Shown in pieces: positions 51,398 through 60,501 of a stretch of 64,000 nucleotides of DNA (position 1 is the first letter of the stretch; each line of letters begins with the position of its first letter). The stretch is from assembly GCF_000421645.1 (NCBI RefSeq), contig NZ_ATXK01000006.1:1-64000 (forward strand), in the 5' to 3' direction. The DNA comes from Aurantimonas coralicida DSM 14790. GTDB taxonomy: Bacteria > Pseudomonadota > Alphaproteobacteria > Rhizobiales > Rhizobiaceae. Below the pieces are notes generated by a model. That model ran no database searches. It saw only the letters and a list, made by a program, of their open reading frames with translations, and was not told the DNA's origin. Position numbers and translations under genes: made by a program.

Positions 51398-51699
51398 CGG
51401 GTCGCGACCTTCTTCAGATCGATCAGGAAGTTCGCTCCCCGGCGGTAGATGTTGTCGACGCGATAGGTCTCGCCATCGACCGTGATCCGGGCGTTCTTCG
51501 CCGGTTCGGATAGGAGCGCGGCGATCGGCGTTCGGAGAACCGTCGACCCGACCTTGCCCTCGCCAGCGATGATGTCGCGCTCCTCGTCGAGCGTCGTCCA
51601 GGTGCCACGCGTCAGCACATCGCCGCCGGGAAGGGAGACCATGACGTCGACGCCGAGGATCGACGCGGACACGGTTCTGGCGAGGAGGTCGCGGATCAT
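51394..51699 (-). CDS. Head-tail joining protein candidate
   Basis: One hundred and one residues beginning MIRDLLARTVSASILGVDVM. It is beta-rich (ARITVDGETYRVDNIYRRG), like the head-completion and head-tail joining proteins of siphophages. Position fits as well. Confidence 0.6.
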   Translation of the reverse strand: MIRDLLARTVSASILGVDVMVSLPGGDVLTRGTWTTLDEERDIIAGEGKVGSTVLRTPIAALLSEPAKNARITVDGETYRVDNIYRRGANFLIDLKKVATR

Positions 51700-51896
51700 G
51701 TGGGCGGGACCTCCGGCGTGAACGGGCGGACCCATTCGATCTCGCTCGGCAGCTCGTCGCCTGGCGCGAGATCGCCATCGATCTGGGCGCAGGCGAACTC
51801 CTCGCCGGGATAGTATCCGCCGATGCCGGGCCACTGTAGATCGAGATGCGTGGCGTGGACGCGATCGCGGGCGGTGGCGTGGACGATAATGATCAT
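51696..51896 (-). CDS. Small head-tail region protein
   Basis: Sixty-six residues beginning MIIIVHATARDRVHATHLDL. It overlaps the joining gene. No recognisable motif. Confidence 0.5.
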   Translation of the reverse strand: MIIIVHATARDRVHATHLDLQWPGIGGYYPGEEFACAQIDGDLAPGDELPSEIEWVRPFTPEVPPT

Positions 51897-51901
51897 GACC
51901 G

Positions 51902-53398
51902 TCAGCCCTGCGTAATCGAGGAATTGTTGTTGCCAGTGACGCCGATCGCCGGCGAGATCGAACCGTAAGCAACAGACGGGCCCAAGTGGCCGTTCGACCT
52001 GTCGTTCGCAACAATCGACGTCGAAAACTGCCCGACAATTTTCAGATCATCGCCACGGATGAGAAAAGATCCCCGGTTGCCGGCGTAGATTCCAACGTTG
52101 TTGGAGCCGCCGATGAACGAATGCCGGGTATCGGAATCGACGACAAACCGGCCGCCTGATCCGATTGACACGCTGTCGCCGTTGCAGCCCCCGATGACGC
52201 ACCGCTTCAACGCCATCAAGGCGTCGTTGTAGATGACGGGGGAACCGGTGCCGACGACGAGCTGGCCGCGGAATTCGGCGCCGGGACCGGACAGCCAGAA
52301 AGAATAGCCGAAGTCGCCGATCGCAAGGTCGCCGGAGTTCGCCATCTTGGACCGCACAAGGTTGATCGCAGTCCAAGTCGTCGTGCGGGTGGACCGGACG
52401 ATCCCGAGATTCTCGAACGCCGGAAGAACCGCGTCGGCTGCGGTCGCGAACTCGATGTCGACGCACCAGAACACCGACGTGAATTTCGTCAGCTTTAGAT
52501 TTGCCGTCGCACCGCTCAGTGCCGGATATGCAGTCACGAAGAGAGTGACCGAATTCGCGGTCTTACCGGTGACCCGGAAGTAGCCCTGGACGCAATTGCG
52601 GTTGACCTCATTGCCGTAGCTACTGGTCACCTCGACGAGAATGAAGTCATCGATATCGCACAGTGCTGCGAAAGCGCTCGACACCGGAATGGTGACCCCC
52701 CATGCCTTTGCGGCACCTGACACAGTGTACGTTGCCGCTCCAGTCCAGACGTCAGGTGCCGACCGACCCCGGACGCGGACATGACCCAGCCGGGCGTTGT
52801 CGAGATTGATCGTCGCCGTCCGCTCATGACGGCCGTCAGCGAGGCTGATCTCGACGAAGGCACCTGGCAGCGCAAAGCGGCTGCCAGCCATCGCCAAGGC
52901 AGCTTCCAGTGTCTGAAAGTCCTCGGGCACCCGGAGGATCTCGCCGCCCTGCCAGATCGCAGGAATTCGGCTGGTGATGCCACCAGTCGCCAGGCCAAGT
53001 GCTTTGGTCACCGGATTCGGCGTGAATGCCAACGCTCCACCTGAGGACGTGAACTCAACGGGGAAGCCCGCGCCAGTCCAAGCGAACCCGATCGGCGCTT
53101 TCACTTTAAGAAAAAGAGCTTGGATGAAGCTCCCGATCGAGTCGTCTGGAGTGACCGGAATGGTCACCGTAGTCGCGCTGGCGGCGACGGTAAAATCTGC
53201 GGATTCGGTCAGCCCAAGGTCACGGAAAGTCCCGGAACTCAAAGGGGCGGTAACCCGATAAGTCGCGGTCTCTCCCGCACGAAGCGGCGCAGCGACATAC
53301 GGTCCGTCATCGCGGAAAACCGCGTTCCGGATCTCGGTGTCGTCATAGGCAGGACCGGAGGAACCGCCGCCAGCGCCGGGCAGGGGACGATAGAACAT
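51902..53398 (-). CDS. Beta-helix-like protein within the head module
   Basis: Protein of 498 residues. The second half has repeated short turns of the parallel beta-helix kind (RCVIGGCNGDSVSIGSGGRF, SNNVGIYAGNRGSFLIRGDD). Proteins of this type are usually tail spikes that bind surface sugars, but this one sits between the major capsid gene and the head-tail joining genes. It may be a head fibre or receptor-binding protein. It ends by overlapping a small connector gene region. Confidence 0.62.
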   Translation of the reverse strand: MFYRPLPGAGGGSSGPAYDDTEIRNAVFRDDGPYVAAPLRAGETATYRVTAPLSSGTFRDLGLTESADFTVAASATTVTIPVTPDDSIGSFIQALFLKVKAPIGFAWTGAGFPVEFTSSGGALAFTPNPVTKALGLATGGITSRIPAIWQGGEILRVPEDFQTLEAALAMAGSRFALPGAFVEISLADGRHERTATINLDNARLGHVRVRGRSAPDVWTGAATYTVSGAAKAWGVTIPVSSAFAALCDIDDFILVEVTSSYGNEVNRNCVQGYFRVTGKTANSVTLFVTAYPALSGATANLKLTKFTSVFWCVDIEFATAADAVLPAFENLGIVRSTRTTTWTAINLVRSKMANSGDLAIGDFGYSFWLSGPGAEFRGQLVVGTGSPVIYNDALMALKRCVIGGCNGDSVSIGSGGRFVVDSDTRHSFIGGSNNVGIYAGNRGSFLIRGDDLKIVGQFSTSIVANDRSNGHLGPSVAYGSISPAIGVTGNNNSSITQG

Positions 53399-53784
53399 CA
53401 GCGCGCCCCTGCCTTGATGATCTGGACGACTGCGTTGGCAGCGGCATCGGTTGCGTCGGTCGGATCGACTGCCAACCAGTAGCGGTCGAATGCCGTGCCA
53501 TCGCGGTCGGTGCAGAACTCGAAATAACCGGGATCGAGAACGAACCCACCGTCGGCCTCGACGGCAGCGACACCCTCACGATCGACAGCGGAATCGGAGA
53601 CGAGGAGGAGGACGCGCTTCGTGGCGGCCGGCACCCGGAGAACGACCAGGTCGCGGCCGGCGGGATCGATCTCCGTCCACGTCGGGCCGACGGTTACCCG
53701 GTCGAGGATCGCACCGTCGAGCGGCAGCGCCCCTTGATAGGGGTGGCCGGAATATCCGAGAGGCTGACGGATCTTGGACGACAC
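53398..53784 (-). CDS. Head-module protein, function unknown
   Basis: One hundred and twenty-eight residues beginning MSSKIRQPLGYSGHPYQGAL, beta-rich. It is coupled to the beta-helix gene. Could be a decoration or partner of that protein. No family recognised. Confidence 0.5.
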   Translation of the reverse strand: MSSKIRQPLGYSGHPYQGALPLDGAILDRVTVGPTWTEIDPAGRDLVVLRVPAATKRVLLLVSDSAVDREGVAAVEADGGFVLDPGYFEFCTDRDGTAFDRYWLAVDPTDATDAAANAVVQIIKAGAR

Positions 53785-53901
53785 TGGCTACGACCTCGAA
53801 ATGAGAAGGGGGAGCTGGACGGGACAGGGACAGGAACGCGCCCCGCCCAGCATGCATCCCGGCGCCGAACCCCTCCGCGCCGGGAATTACTGCAAGGCCG
53901 A

Positions 53902-54885
53902 TCAGGCCTCGGTGACGGTGACTTCCAGGATCGCCTCGGGGCGGGTGAAGTACGACAGGGCGTACATCGTGCCGCGGATCATCATGCCCTCGCCGTAGTC
54001 CAGGACCTTCTTGTCCAGGTAGAACGGCAGGATCTGGCCGAGGTACTGCTCGGAAGACGACGGACCCCAGACGGTCTTCGCCGAGCCCGGGAAGATCGGG
54101 ATCAGGTAGGACTTCGCCGGGTTGAAGAAGTCGGCGCGACCGTAGCTCTCGACGTCGATGTTGCCGGAGATCGTCTTGCCGGTGCGGTTGTCGCCACGGT
54201 TCAGGAGGAAGTTGGTCGGGTTAGAGACCATCTCCTTATAGACCTTGTTCTTGCGAACCATCTGGTTGACCGTCCGGCCCTGGAGCCAGAGATAGCTCGC
54301 CGGCGTGATCGAACCGAGCTTGTCCTCGATCATCTCGCGAGCGTCGGTGAGCTGGTCGTCCAGGTCCTTGGCCGAGTTGCCGAGCTTGATCTCGACGGTC
54401 GGCTGGGTCACCCCGAGAAGCTGCAGGGTGTTGACGAGCACCTTGCCGTTCTTGTCCGTGATGATGCCGCTGAGGGCCTTCGAGCGCTGATGCTCGAGGG
54501 TGACGCCGAACTGTGCGCGCAGCTTGGCCGTCTTGCGATCGCGCTCGGACTGGACGGTGCGCAGACCGGCAGTGCCCGGCAGGCGGGCGCCCAGGATCTC
54601 ATGATTGTAGATCGACGCCTGGCGCGCATAGCCCGGGATCGGGAACTTCTGCGTCTCCGCCTTGTCGTCGTCCATGATGTCGCCAGGCGCGCCGCGGGGC
54701 GCCGACGGCACGATGTCGATCTCGCCGCCGTCGATGATGTCCAGCGCGAAGTCGGGGGTGCCGCACTCGACGGCCTCCCAGTTGATCGCGGTGTCCAGCG
54801 TCGACGGGACATACTGGGCGCGGTTGATGGAATTCACCATCTCGATCATCGTGAACGCGGTGCCGTTCCAGATATCCTCGAACAT
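53902..54885 (-). CDS. Major capsid protein (lambda gpE type)
   Basis: Protein of 327 residues beginning MFEDIWNGTAFTMIEMVNSI. Order after portal, protease and decoration genes matches lambda (B-C-D-E). GAGGGG lies nine bases before the ATG at 54885; the frame upstream to 55020 is in the decoration gene region. The C-terminus (PEAILEVTVTEA) fits the family. Assignment mostly from order and size. Confidence 0.85.
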   Translation of the reverse strand: MFEDIWNGTAFTMIEMVNSINRAQYVPSTLDTAINWEAVECGTPDFALDIIDGGEIDIVPSAPRGAPGDIMDDDKAETQKFPIPGYARQASIYNHEILGARLPGTAGLRTVQSERDRKTAKLRAQFGVTLEHQRSKALSGIITDKNGKVLVNTLQLLGVTQPTVEIKLGNSAKDLDDQLTDAREMIEDKLGSITPASYLWLQGRTVNQMVRKNKVYKEMVSNPTNFLLNRGDNRTGKTISGNIDVESYGRADFFNPAKSYLIPIFPGSAKTVWGPSSSEQYLGQILPFYLDKKVLDYGEGMMIRGTMYALSYFTRPEAILEVTVTEA

Positions 54886-54946
54886 AATATTCAACCCCTC
54901 TGAGGACATCCGAACCCCCTCGGACGCCTGAAATTTCGTGTGTCGG

Positions 54947-55306
54947 TTAGCGGATGAGGATGCCGACCGCGGCCATATCGGCGCGGAGCGAAACCTCGGC
55001 AGCGGCTGTCGCGGCGGCATCCACCGCGTCGGCCTCGTCGAGGACGTCCGGGAAGAAGATGCGGGCGGCCTTCACGATCGCTGGACCGCGAACCAGGGCG
55101 GCGACCTCGGTGGTCTCGCCGGCGTAGACGGTCTCGATGTTGATGCCGATGAAGTCGCCGGCTTCGTCCGCACAGACGGTGCCGGGAATGACGTCGCCGC
55201 CGGCCGGCGCGGTGATCTCCACGGCCTCACGGCAGTAGGAGACGTCGACCTCGTAGTGGAATGCCTCGGTCGGGCGGAACGGTTCGCGAAGGCGCTGGTA
55301 AGCCAT
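54947..55306 (-). CDS. Head decoration protein (lambda gpD type)
   Basis: One hundred and nineteen residues with FHYEVDVSYCREAVEITAPA and GPAIVKAARIFFPD. It is between protease/scaffold and capsid genes, as gpD in lambda, and the beta-rich sequence fits the family. It would stabilise the expanded capsid. Confidence 0.75.
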   Translation of the reverse strand: MAYQRLREPFRPTEAFHYEVDVSYCREAVEITAPAGGDVIPGTVCADEAGDFIGINIETVYAGETTEVAALVRGPAIVKAARIFFPDVLDEADAVDAAATAAAEVSLRADMAAVGILIR

Positions 55307-55318
55307 GTTCTTGGATCC

Positions 55319-55732
55319 TTACTTGGTGCCGCCGCCGAAGGCGGAGCGGAAGGCCGTGCCGAAGTCCGGCAGCTGCTCTGCGTGGCGAGAACCACCCATC
55401 GAGGAGCCGCCGTCGATGTCCGGCGTGTTGCTGTGCTTGCGAGCGCCCGACGCGACCATCGAACGCAACTCGGCGACCGTGGCGCCTGCCTTGTCCATGG
55501 CGTCGAAGCCGGCCTCGCAGCCATAGGAGACGGCGGCGGAGCGGAGACCGGCGATGGCCGCGGTGTCCTCGGCGGAACGTTCGCTGGTCGTCGGAGCGGT
55601 CGGGGTCGTGGTGACCTCGGTGCTTTCCTTGGAGCGCTTCTCGGCTTCGGCTGCCTCGCGGGCGGTCTTCTCAGCCTCCAGCGCGGTGCGAACGGCGTCG
55701 GTGACGAGCGAGCGGATCTGCTCTTCGGTCAT
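55319..55732 (-). CDS. Internal scaffold protein (Nu3-like) from an in-frame start
   Basis: An in-frame ATG at 55732 has GAGG eight bases before it and starts exactly at the coiled scaffold. Translation from it would give a 137-residue protein (MTEEQIRSLVTDAVRTALEA and on). Supported by the lambda C/Nu3 arrangement but not proven. Confidence 0.5.
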   Translation of the reverse strand: MTEEQIRSLVTDAVRTALEAEKTAREAAEAEKRSKESTEVTTTPTAPTTSERSAEDTAAIAGLRSAAVSYGCEAGFDAMDKAGATVAELRSMVASGARKHSNTPDIDGGSSMGGSRHAEQLPDFGTAFRSAFGGGTK

Positions 55733-56350
55733 GTCGGTTTCCTCGGTGTTGGTCTGGGAGCGCCGCCAATCGACGACGAGGTCCGTGGCGGACCGGATCT
55801 GGGCATTGGCGTCGGCCGGGACGGGGACGAGGCTGGCCTCAAGGATCAGCCACCGCTTCGCACGCATGGTGCGCTTGCCGGTGGCGGTATCGGTGACAAG
55901 CTCGGTCTCGAGAATGTCGTAGCCGACGGAGAAATTGCGCAGGACGCCCTCGCGGATGCCGTCGACGAGGTCCTTCACGGACTCGCGTCCGGAAAGCTGC
56001 GCCTCGCACATCACGACACCGGACTCGCGCCACATCTTGGTGACGACGCCGATGACGTGATCTGCGTCCCATGCGCGATGCGAATTCAGGAGCGGGATCG
56101 ACCGGCCGGACTCGTCCATGAGGATCGCGGTCTCTGTCGGCAGGACTTCCTCGGCCTGGAACCGCTCATAGGTGTCCAGGTCGCGATACCAGCGGATGAC
56201 GGGCTGGGGAGTGGCGAGAACGAACGTGATCTTGCCGTCTTCCGTCAGACTCGAAGGGGTCAGCTCGGCCGAACGCAGACCCCGGGCGGTCTCCGGCGCG
56301 AACTGCCCCTCGGCCTTCACATCTGCGATCTTCACGACCTTGTCCGACAA
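55319..56350 (-). CDS. Prohead protease with fused scaffold domain
   Basis: Protein of 343 residues. The N-terminal 200 residues look like an HK97-type prohead protease: His in LLNSHRAWDADHVIGVV, NFSVGYDI and the LEASLVPVPADANA block. The rest, from the internal ATG at 55732, is a coiled scaffold (MTEEQIRSLVTDAVRTALEA). The arrangement parallels lambda C/Nu3 in which the scaffold is translated from inside the protease gene. Confidence 0.82.
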   Translation of the reverse strand: MSDKVVKIADVKAEGQFAPETARGLRSAELTPSSLTEDGKITFVLATPQPVIRWYRDLDTYERFQAEEVLPTETAILMDESGRSIPLLNSHRAWDADHVIGVVTKMWRESGVVMCEAQLSGRESVKDLVDGIREGVLRNFSVGYDILETELVTDTATGKRTMRAKRWLILEASLVPVPADANAQIRSATDLVVDWRRSQTNTEETDMTEEQIRSLVTDAVRTALEAEKTAREAAEAEKRSKESTEVTTTPTAPTTSERSAEDTAAIAGLRSAAVSYGCEAGFDAMDKAGATVAELRSMVASGARKHSNTPDIDGGSSMGGSRHAEQLPDFGTAFRSAFGGGTK

Positions 56351-56400
56351 AAAACTTAAACCCCGGAACGCCTTAATTTCCGGGATTCTGACGCATCAGG

Positions 56401-56422
56401 TGGCCCCTTTTCACGGGGTGTC
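56401..56422. repeat. Copy 1 of a dispersed 22-bp hairpin repeat
   Basis: Core CCCCTTTTCACGGGG; the outer bases TGG and TGTC are also shared. It lies between the portal stop and the protease start. The same 22 bases recur at 58409 and 62382 in the same orientation. The CCCC/GGGG arms can pair. Confidence 0.8.
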
Positions 56423-56434
56423 CGCGAACTTTTT

Positions 56435-57979
56435 TCAGTCGAGGACGGATGCGTCTTTCGCGGCCTGGTCGACCGTCTTGCGCTCCGACGATTCTTCGGC
56501 CGCTGCCTCCGCGGCGATCGACGCCGTCGTGTCTGACGCTTCCGCATTCCAGAGCGGCTCCGTCCACTGGAGACCATTCTCGCGAGCCCTCGCCAGATCC
56601 TTCGCCTGCTGCCGGGCTACTTCCTCGGGACGCATGCCGAAATACGCCCTGGTGACGTAGCTGTGCGGGACGACACCACGATCGGCGGCGTTCAGCATCA
56701 CATTCAGTTCCTGCGTCAGCGCGGCGCTCTGGACGACCGGCCAGTTCCAGGTGACCTCATACGGTTCCCAAGGCTTCGTCCCGGCCGGCGGTGACCAGAG
56801 ACCGGTCGCCTGACAGGTATCGACGAATGCGCGCCAGGCCGGATTGATCGCCTGATGCTCCAAGCCATCTCTCTCGATCTCGGCCCGGCGCTTCACGGCG
56901 GCGCCGGCCAGACGCATGGCGCGTTCCGGGGCATCGTTGTAATCGCCGGTCACTTCCCAAACAGGCGCGCCGACGCCGGCGCAGATCGCCAGGATCTGGA
57001 AGCGAAGCGCCTTCTCGAACAGGGCGGGTTCGTCCTTCGGCTGCGTGGTCTCAACCTCGAATCCCGGCGGAAGTTCGAATGCCAGGCCGGAGCCCAGGGT
57101 GACCGACCGGATCATCTCGTCGACGCGGGCGGCATCCGGGAGGGCGTCGGCATTGTCGCCAGCGGCCGCATCCACGGTGCGCTTGAAGAACACGTTGAAG
57201 ATCGAGGCGATCTGCTTCCGTCGGCGCTCGGCGTCCTCCATCGTGGCGATCGCCAACGCTCTGAGGAGGGCGACAGCGAGGAGGACCTCGCCGCGGACGC
57301 CGCCGGTCATCGGATCGAAGACGTGGAAGACCTCGTCCGCAGGGATCTGCATCGGTCGCGTGTTGATGCCGATGCTGTCGGGGTCCAGGGGATTGGACGG
57401 CCACATCGCATATGCGACCGGGCGATCCAGCTGCGTCAGGACGCCGGCGCGGAACCGATAGTCCCCGAATCCCGCCGGGTCGTGGTCGACGGGGACGTAC
57501 TCCGACGTCAGGGCTTGGAACTGGAGCGGTACCGTCAGGCGGGATGCGGCCGGCCGACCGATCCGGAGACGCCGGCGGATGAATGCCTCGCCGTCGACGA
57601 TCCGGTTCCGATAGACGTCTTCGCGGAGCCAGGAGCCGAAACTCCGGACGCCACGGTTGTCGAAGTCTCGGGAAGCCTGCCGCCACAAGACCTCGAGATC
57701 CCGGAATTTCGAGACCGGCTCCGGCCCGACGCCGACATGGATATCGCAGAGAGTCCGGACCAAGCTTCGGACCCAAGCGTCGTTGCGATACAGGTGCCTG
57801 GCGAGCTTCTGCATGTCGCGCAGATAGCTTGCCGACTGGATCGGGCCGAGGGTCGGAGCCTTGGGAGCTGCCGGGTGGCCGACGACGTCATAGGGTCGGG
57901 GAACGGACATCGACCCACGGAATGCGGAACGGCCGGCCGGGATGCGGACACGGGGCTTCTCGGCAATGATTTCGGACAT
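56435..57979 (-). CDS. Portal protein (lambda gpB type)
   Basis: Protein of 514 residues. Motifs of the lambda-family portal are visible: RNDAWVRSLVRTLCDIHVG, WLREDVYRNRIVDGEAFIRR, HVFDPMTGGVRG and VWEVTGDYNDAPERAMRL. It forms the vertex through which DNA enters the prohead. The gene follows the small gpW-like gene by one base. Confidence 0.9.
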   Translation of the reverse strand: MSEIIAEKPRVRIPAGRSAFRGSMSVPRPYDVVGHPAAPKAPTLGPIQSASYLRDMQKLARHLYRNDAWVRSLVRTLCDIHVGVGPEPVSKFRDLEVLWRQASRDFDNRGVRSFGSWLREDVYRNRIVDGEAFIRRRLRIGRPAASRLTVPLQFQALTSEYVPVDHDPAGFGDYRFRAGVLTQLDRPVAYAMWPSNPLDPDSIGINTRPMQIPADEVFHVFDPMTGGVRGEVLLAVALLRALAIATMEDAERRRKQIASIFNVFFKRTVDAAAGDNADALPDAARVDEMIRSVTLGSGLAFELPPGFEVETTQPKDEPALFEKALRFQILAICAGVGAPVWEVTGDYNDAPERAMRLAGAAVKRRAEIERDGLEHQAINPAWRAFVDTCQATGLWSPPAGTKPWEPYEVTWNWPVVQSAALTQELNVMLNAADRGVVPHSYVTRAYFGMRPEEVARQQAKDLARARENGLQWTEPLWNAEASDTTASIAAEAAAEESSERKTVDQAAKDASVLD

Positions 57980-58233
57980 CAGTAGTGCCGATCCTTATCA
58001 ACCGTGATTTGGTAGACCTTCATGCCGGGCGACGGCCGGCGGACGATCTTCTCGCCGGTCTTGGCTTCGTAGGCCCAGAACAGGTCGTCGAGGGTTCTCA
58101 AGGCCTGATTCCGCGAGAGCAGCGTTGCGGAGCCTTCGGTCGGGGACGCGATCTGGCTGGCGCCAGTCGTCAGCTGCTCTTCCATGCGCATGATCGCCGT
58201 CTTCACCTGGTCGGCTGACCAAAAGTGGAACAT
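57979..58233 (-). CDS. gpW-like head-tail connector protein
   Basis: Eighty-four residues with MRMEEQLTTGASQIASPTEG and RTLDDLFWAYEAKTGEKIV. Lambda gpW is the protein between terminase and portal genes, and length and helical content fit. It starts just after the terminase stop. Confidence 0.75.
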   Translation of the reverse strand: MFHFWSADQVKTAIMRMEEQLTTGASQIASPTEGSATLLSRNQALRTLDDLFWAYEAKTGEKIVRRPSPGMKVYQITVDKDRHY

Positions 58234-60501
58234 TCACCAGATCCCTTCGGCGCGAGCGACGGGCCCTTGGGACCGCGGCTTCTCTTTCACGCCGGCCACG
58301 GCGGCACCTGCGTCCCTCGTCTTGCCCGGATCGAGGACTTTCAGACGGAAACGCGGGCGCTCGCCGATCGCCGGCGCAGTCGTATCCGTGGGAGTCTGCG
58401 GCGTCTCCTGGCCCCTTTTCACGGGGTGTCCTGAATTTTTTTCAGGGGCCGGCCGGATCTTCGGTTCTGCGGCCTCTGCCTGGGTTTCCGCCTGGCGCGA
58501 CATCGCCTCCTCGAGGGCGAGGGCATCTAGCCTGGCGATCGCCGCATCGACCTTGCGCGAGTTCTGCCGGGCATAGCATTCGGCGGCGTAGGCATAGACG
58601 AGGCAGTCCCAGACTTCGCCTGTCTCCTCTGCGGATATCCGCCGCCACATCGTGGAGCCGTTGTCGAGCTTGACCTGATGCTCGGCGAGCAGGGATTCGT
58701 AGAAGTCCCGGTCGAACTTCGCCGAGAAGCCCCATGATTCCGGTGCCGGCGTCGGGATCTTCATCGTCCGAGACAGGGTGTCCTTCGCCGACTGCGTCCC
58801 GAGAAACAGGTACGGGCGCTTCAGGCGCTGCGAGAACGACTCCTTGTTCGGGATCACCGGGCGCCTTCCGGAGAACTCCCTGGCGCCCCGGATCGCCTTC
58901 ACGCCCCGGCGGCGGTTCTTCGGAAGGTTGCAGAAGTCCAGGACCTCGGAATTTCGCCAGCCGGAATCGACGAACATCGAGTGGATCTTGTGGATCTGGC
59001 CGTCGGCTCCGACCCAGTCGCGATCGAGATATTCCTCGATGAGCTGACAGGACATCGGCGACATGGGCTCGCAAGGCATGCGGACCGTCTCGCCTGAGAT
59101 GGGGTCGTACATGTCGTAGTGGGAAATCACCGTGCGATCGATGACGAAGCGCCGCCGGTTGCGACCGGCCGCATAGGTGACGATCTCGACCCGGGGCGGC
59201 TTGTCCGGACGATGCAGATTGCCTTCCTGGAGATCGACACCGGTGAACAGGTATTCGGTCCACTCCGGGCAATCGATGCCCTCGGGGAACGCCTCAGCCC
59301 GGTTCTCGAGTTCGCTCGGGTCGGCGTCCCGCTGGATTGGCTCCTCCCAGGGCTTGGCGAGCCAGACGTTCGTGAAGGTCTGCTGGAGCGACAGGTCCTT
59401 CTCCGACCGGGCATGGGCGTCGGCGATATCGATCCAGCGCGACTTCGGGTCGGTCGAGTGGGCTGCCCAGACGAAGACGCCGACATGGCCGCGGTCACCG
59501 ATCGTCGTCGGCTCGAAGACCCCGGTCTCCATCATCGGGACCTTCTCGGTCTCCGGGATATGGTGGCCGCAACTCGCGCATTCGTACCAGACCTTCCCGG
59601 GGATCGGGACACCACGGTCGTCGGTGAGATAGCGCATGCCCGGCCCGTAGGGCGTCGTCTCGTCCTTGGCGCGCCGGACGTCGGGAAGGAACGCCTGGCG
59701 ATGGCCGCAGCATGTCGCCGTCATGACGAAATCCCGCTTGTCCGACTTCTCGAATTCCTCGGATACGGTGCACTCGCCGGCGCGGGTCGGTGTGCCGCCC
59801 AGGTAGAGGGTGAAGTCGGCGAACTCTTGTCCACGGCGCTTGATGAGGTCGACCTTCGACCCCTCCGAATTCTTTCCCGATGCCCGGTATGCCTTGTCGC
59901 CGGCCTCGTCGGCGATGATGAACCTGCCCCGGATGGCGCGGAACGAACCATTGTTCTCGGCGGAACGGTGCTTCATGCCGGCGCCGTTCATCAGCATCTT
60001 GTCGGTCCAGCGATCCTGGATGCCGGACTTCGTCGCCTTCCGGATCAGGTGGGCGATCGAGATGGAGTTCTCGAACACCGGCATCAGGCGGTCGTTGTGG
60101 AAATCCTGCGCCGCTCCCTCGGAACGTTCGTAGAAGATCGTGTCGGAGCTTTCGTGGCAGCCGTAATACAGCATACCGGCCGCGTTCAGGAACGACGAGC
60201 CGATCCGGGGTGGCTTCAGGAAGGTCACCTGCGAGACGAACGGATCCTGCCAGAACCTCGAGATTGCCGCCTGGATCGGCGTCAGGACCATCGGCCCGCC
60301 ACGGGTGGACTTCTCGGCCGGGACGAAGAGGTTCTTCGCGCACCAGGCCGGGATGTCCTCGGGCTCGTTCGCGATCAACGCCTCGGAGAGTTCTGCGAGG
60401 GACCGGAAGAACGCCACCTCGCCGAGACGCGCCAGGCGGCGAGCCTCGCGGATCAGCGCCGGATCCTTGGCGGCATCCTCGATCTCGATCATGTCAGGCA
60501 T
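58234..60501 (-). CDS. Terminase large subunit (lambda gpA type)
   Basis: Protein of 755 residues. The ATPase has a lambda-like Walker A region (FLKPPRIGSSFL), a Walker B-like RFIIADEAGD, and the nuclease domain contains FTGVDLQEGN and FVDSGWRNSE. It powers DNA translocation and cuts cos sites. Near the C-terminus (after PAPEKN) lies the second copy of the 22-bp hairpin repeat, read in frame as SGHPVKRG. The start overlaps the end of the small subunit gene by eight bases. Confidence 0.93.
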   Translation of the reverse strand: MPDMIEIEDAAKDPALIREARRLARLGEVAFFRSLAELSEALIANEPEDIPAWCAKNLFVPAEKSTRGGPMVLTPIQAAISRFWQDPFVSQVTFLKPPRIGSSFLNAAGMLYYGCHESSDTIFYERSEGAAQDFHNDRLMPVFENSISIAHLIRKATKSGIQDRWTDKMLMNGAGMKHRSAENNGSFRAIRGRFIIADEAGDKAYRASGKNSEGSKVDLIKRRGQEFADFTLYLGGTPTRAGECTVSEEFEKSDKRDFVMTATCCGHRQAFLPDVRRAKDETTPYGPGMRYLTDDRGVPIPGKVWYECASCGHHIPETEKVPMMETGVFEPTTIGDRGHVGVFVWAAHSTDPKSRWIDIADAHARSEKDLSLQQTFTNVWLAKPWEEPIQRDADPSELENRAEAFPEGIDCPEWTEYLFTGVDLQEGNLHRPDKPPRVEIVTYAAGRNRRRFVIDRTVISHYDMYDPISGETVRMPCEPMSPMSCQLIEEYLDRDWVGADGQIHKIHSMFVDSGWRNSEVLDFCNLPKNRRRGVKAIRGAREFSGRRPVIPNKESFSQRLKRPYLFLGTQSAKDTLSRTMKIPTPAPESWGFSAKFDRDFYESLLAEHQVKLDNGSTMWRRISAEETGEVWDCLVYAYAAECYARQNSRKVDAAIARLDALALEEAMSRQAETQAEAAEPKIRPAPEKNSGHPVKRGQETPQTPTDTTAPAIGERPRFRLKVLDPGKTRDAGAAVAGVKEKPRSQGPVARAEGIW
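58409..58430. repeat. Copy 2 of the 22-bp hairpin repeat, inside the terminase gene
   Basis: Identical over all 22 bases to the copies at 56401 and 62382. It lies within the coding sequence of the terminase and is followed on the plus strand by CTGAATTTTTTTCAG, which resembles the flank of copy 1. Confidence 0.8.
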
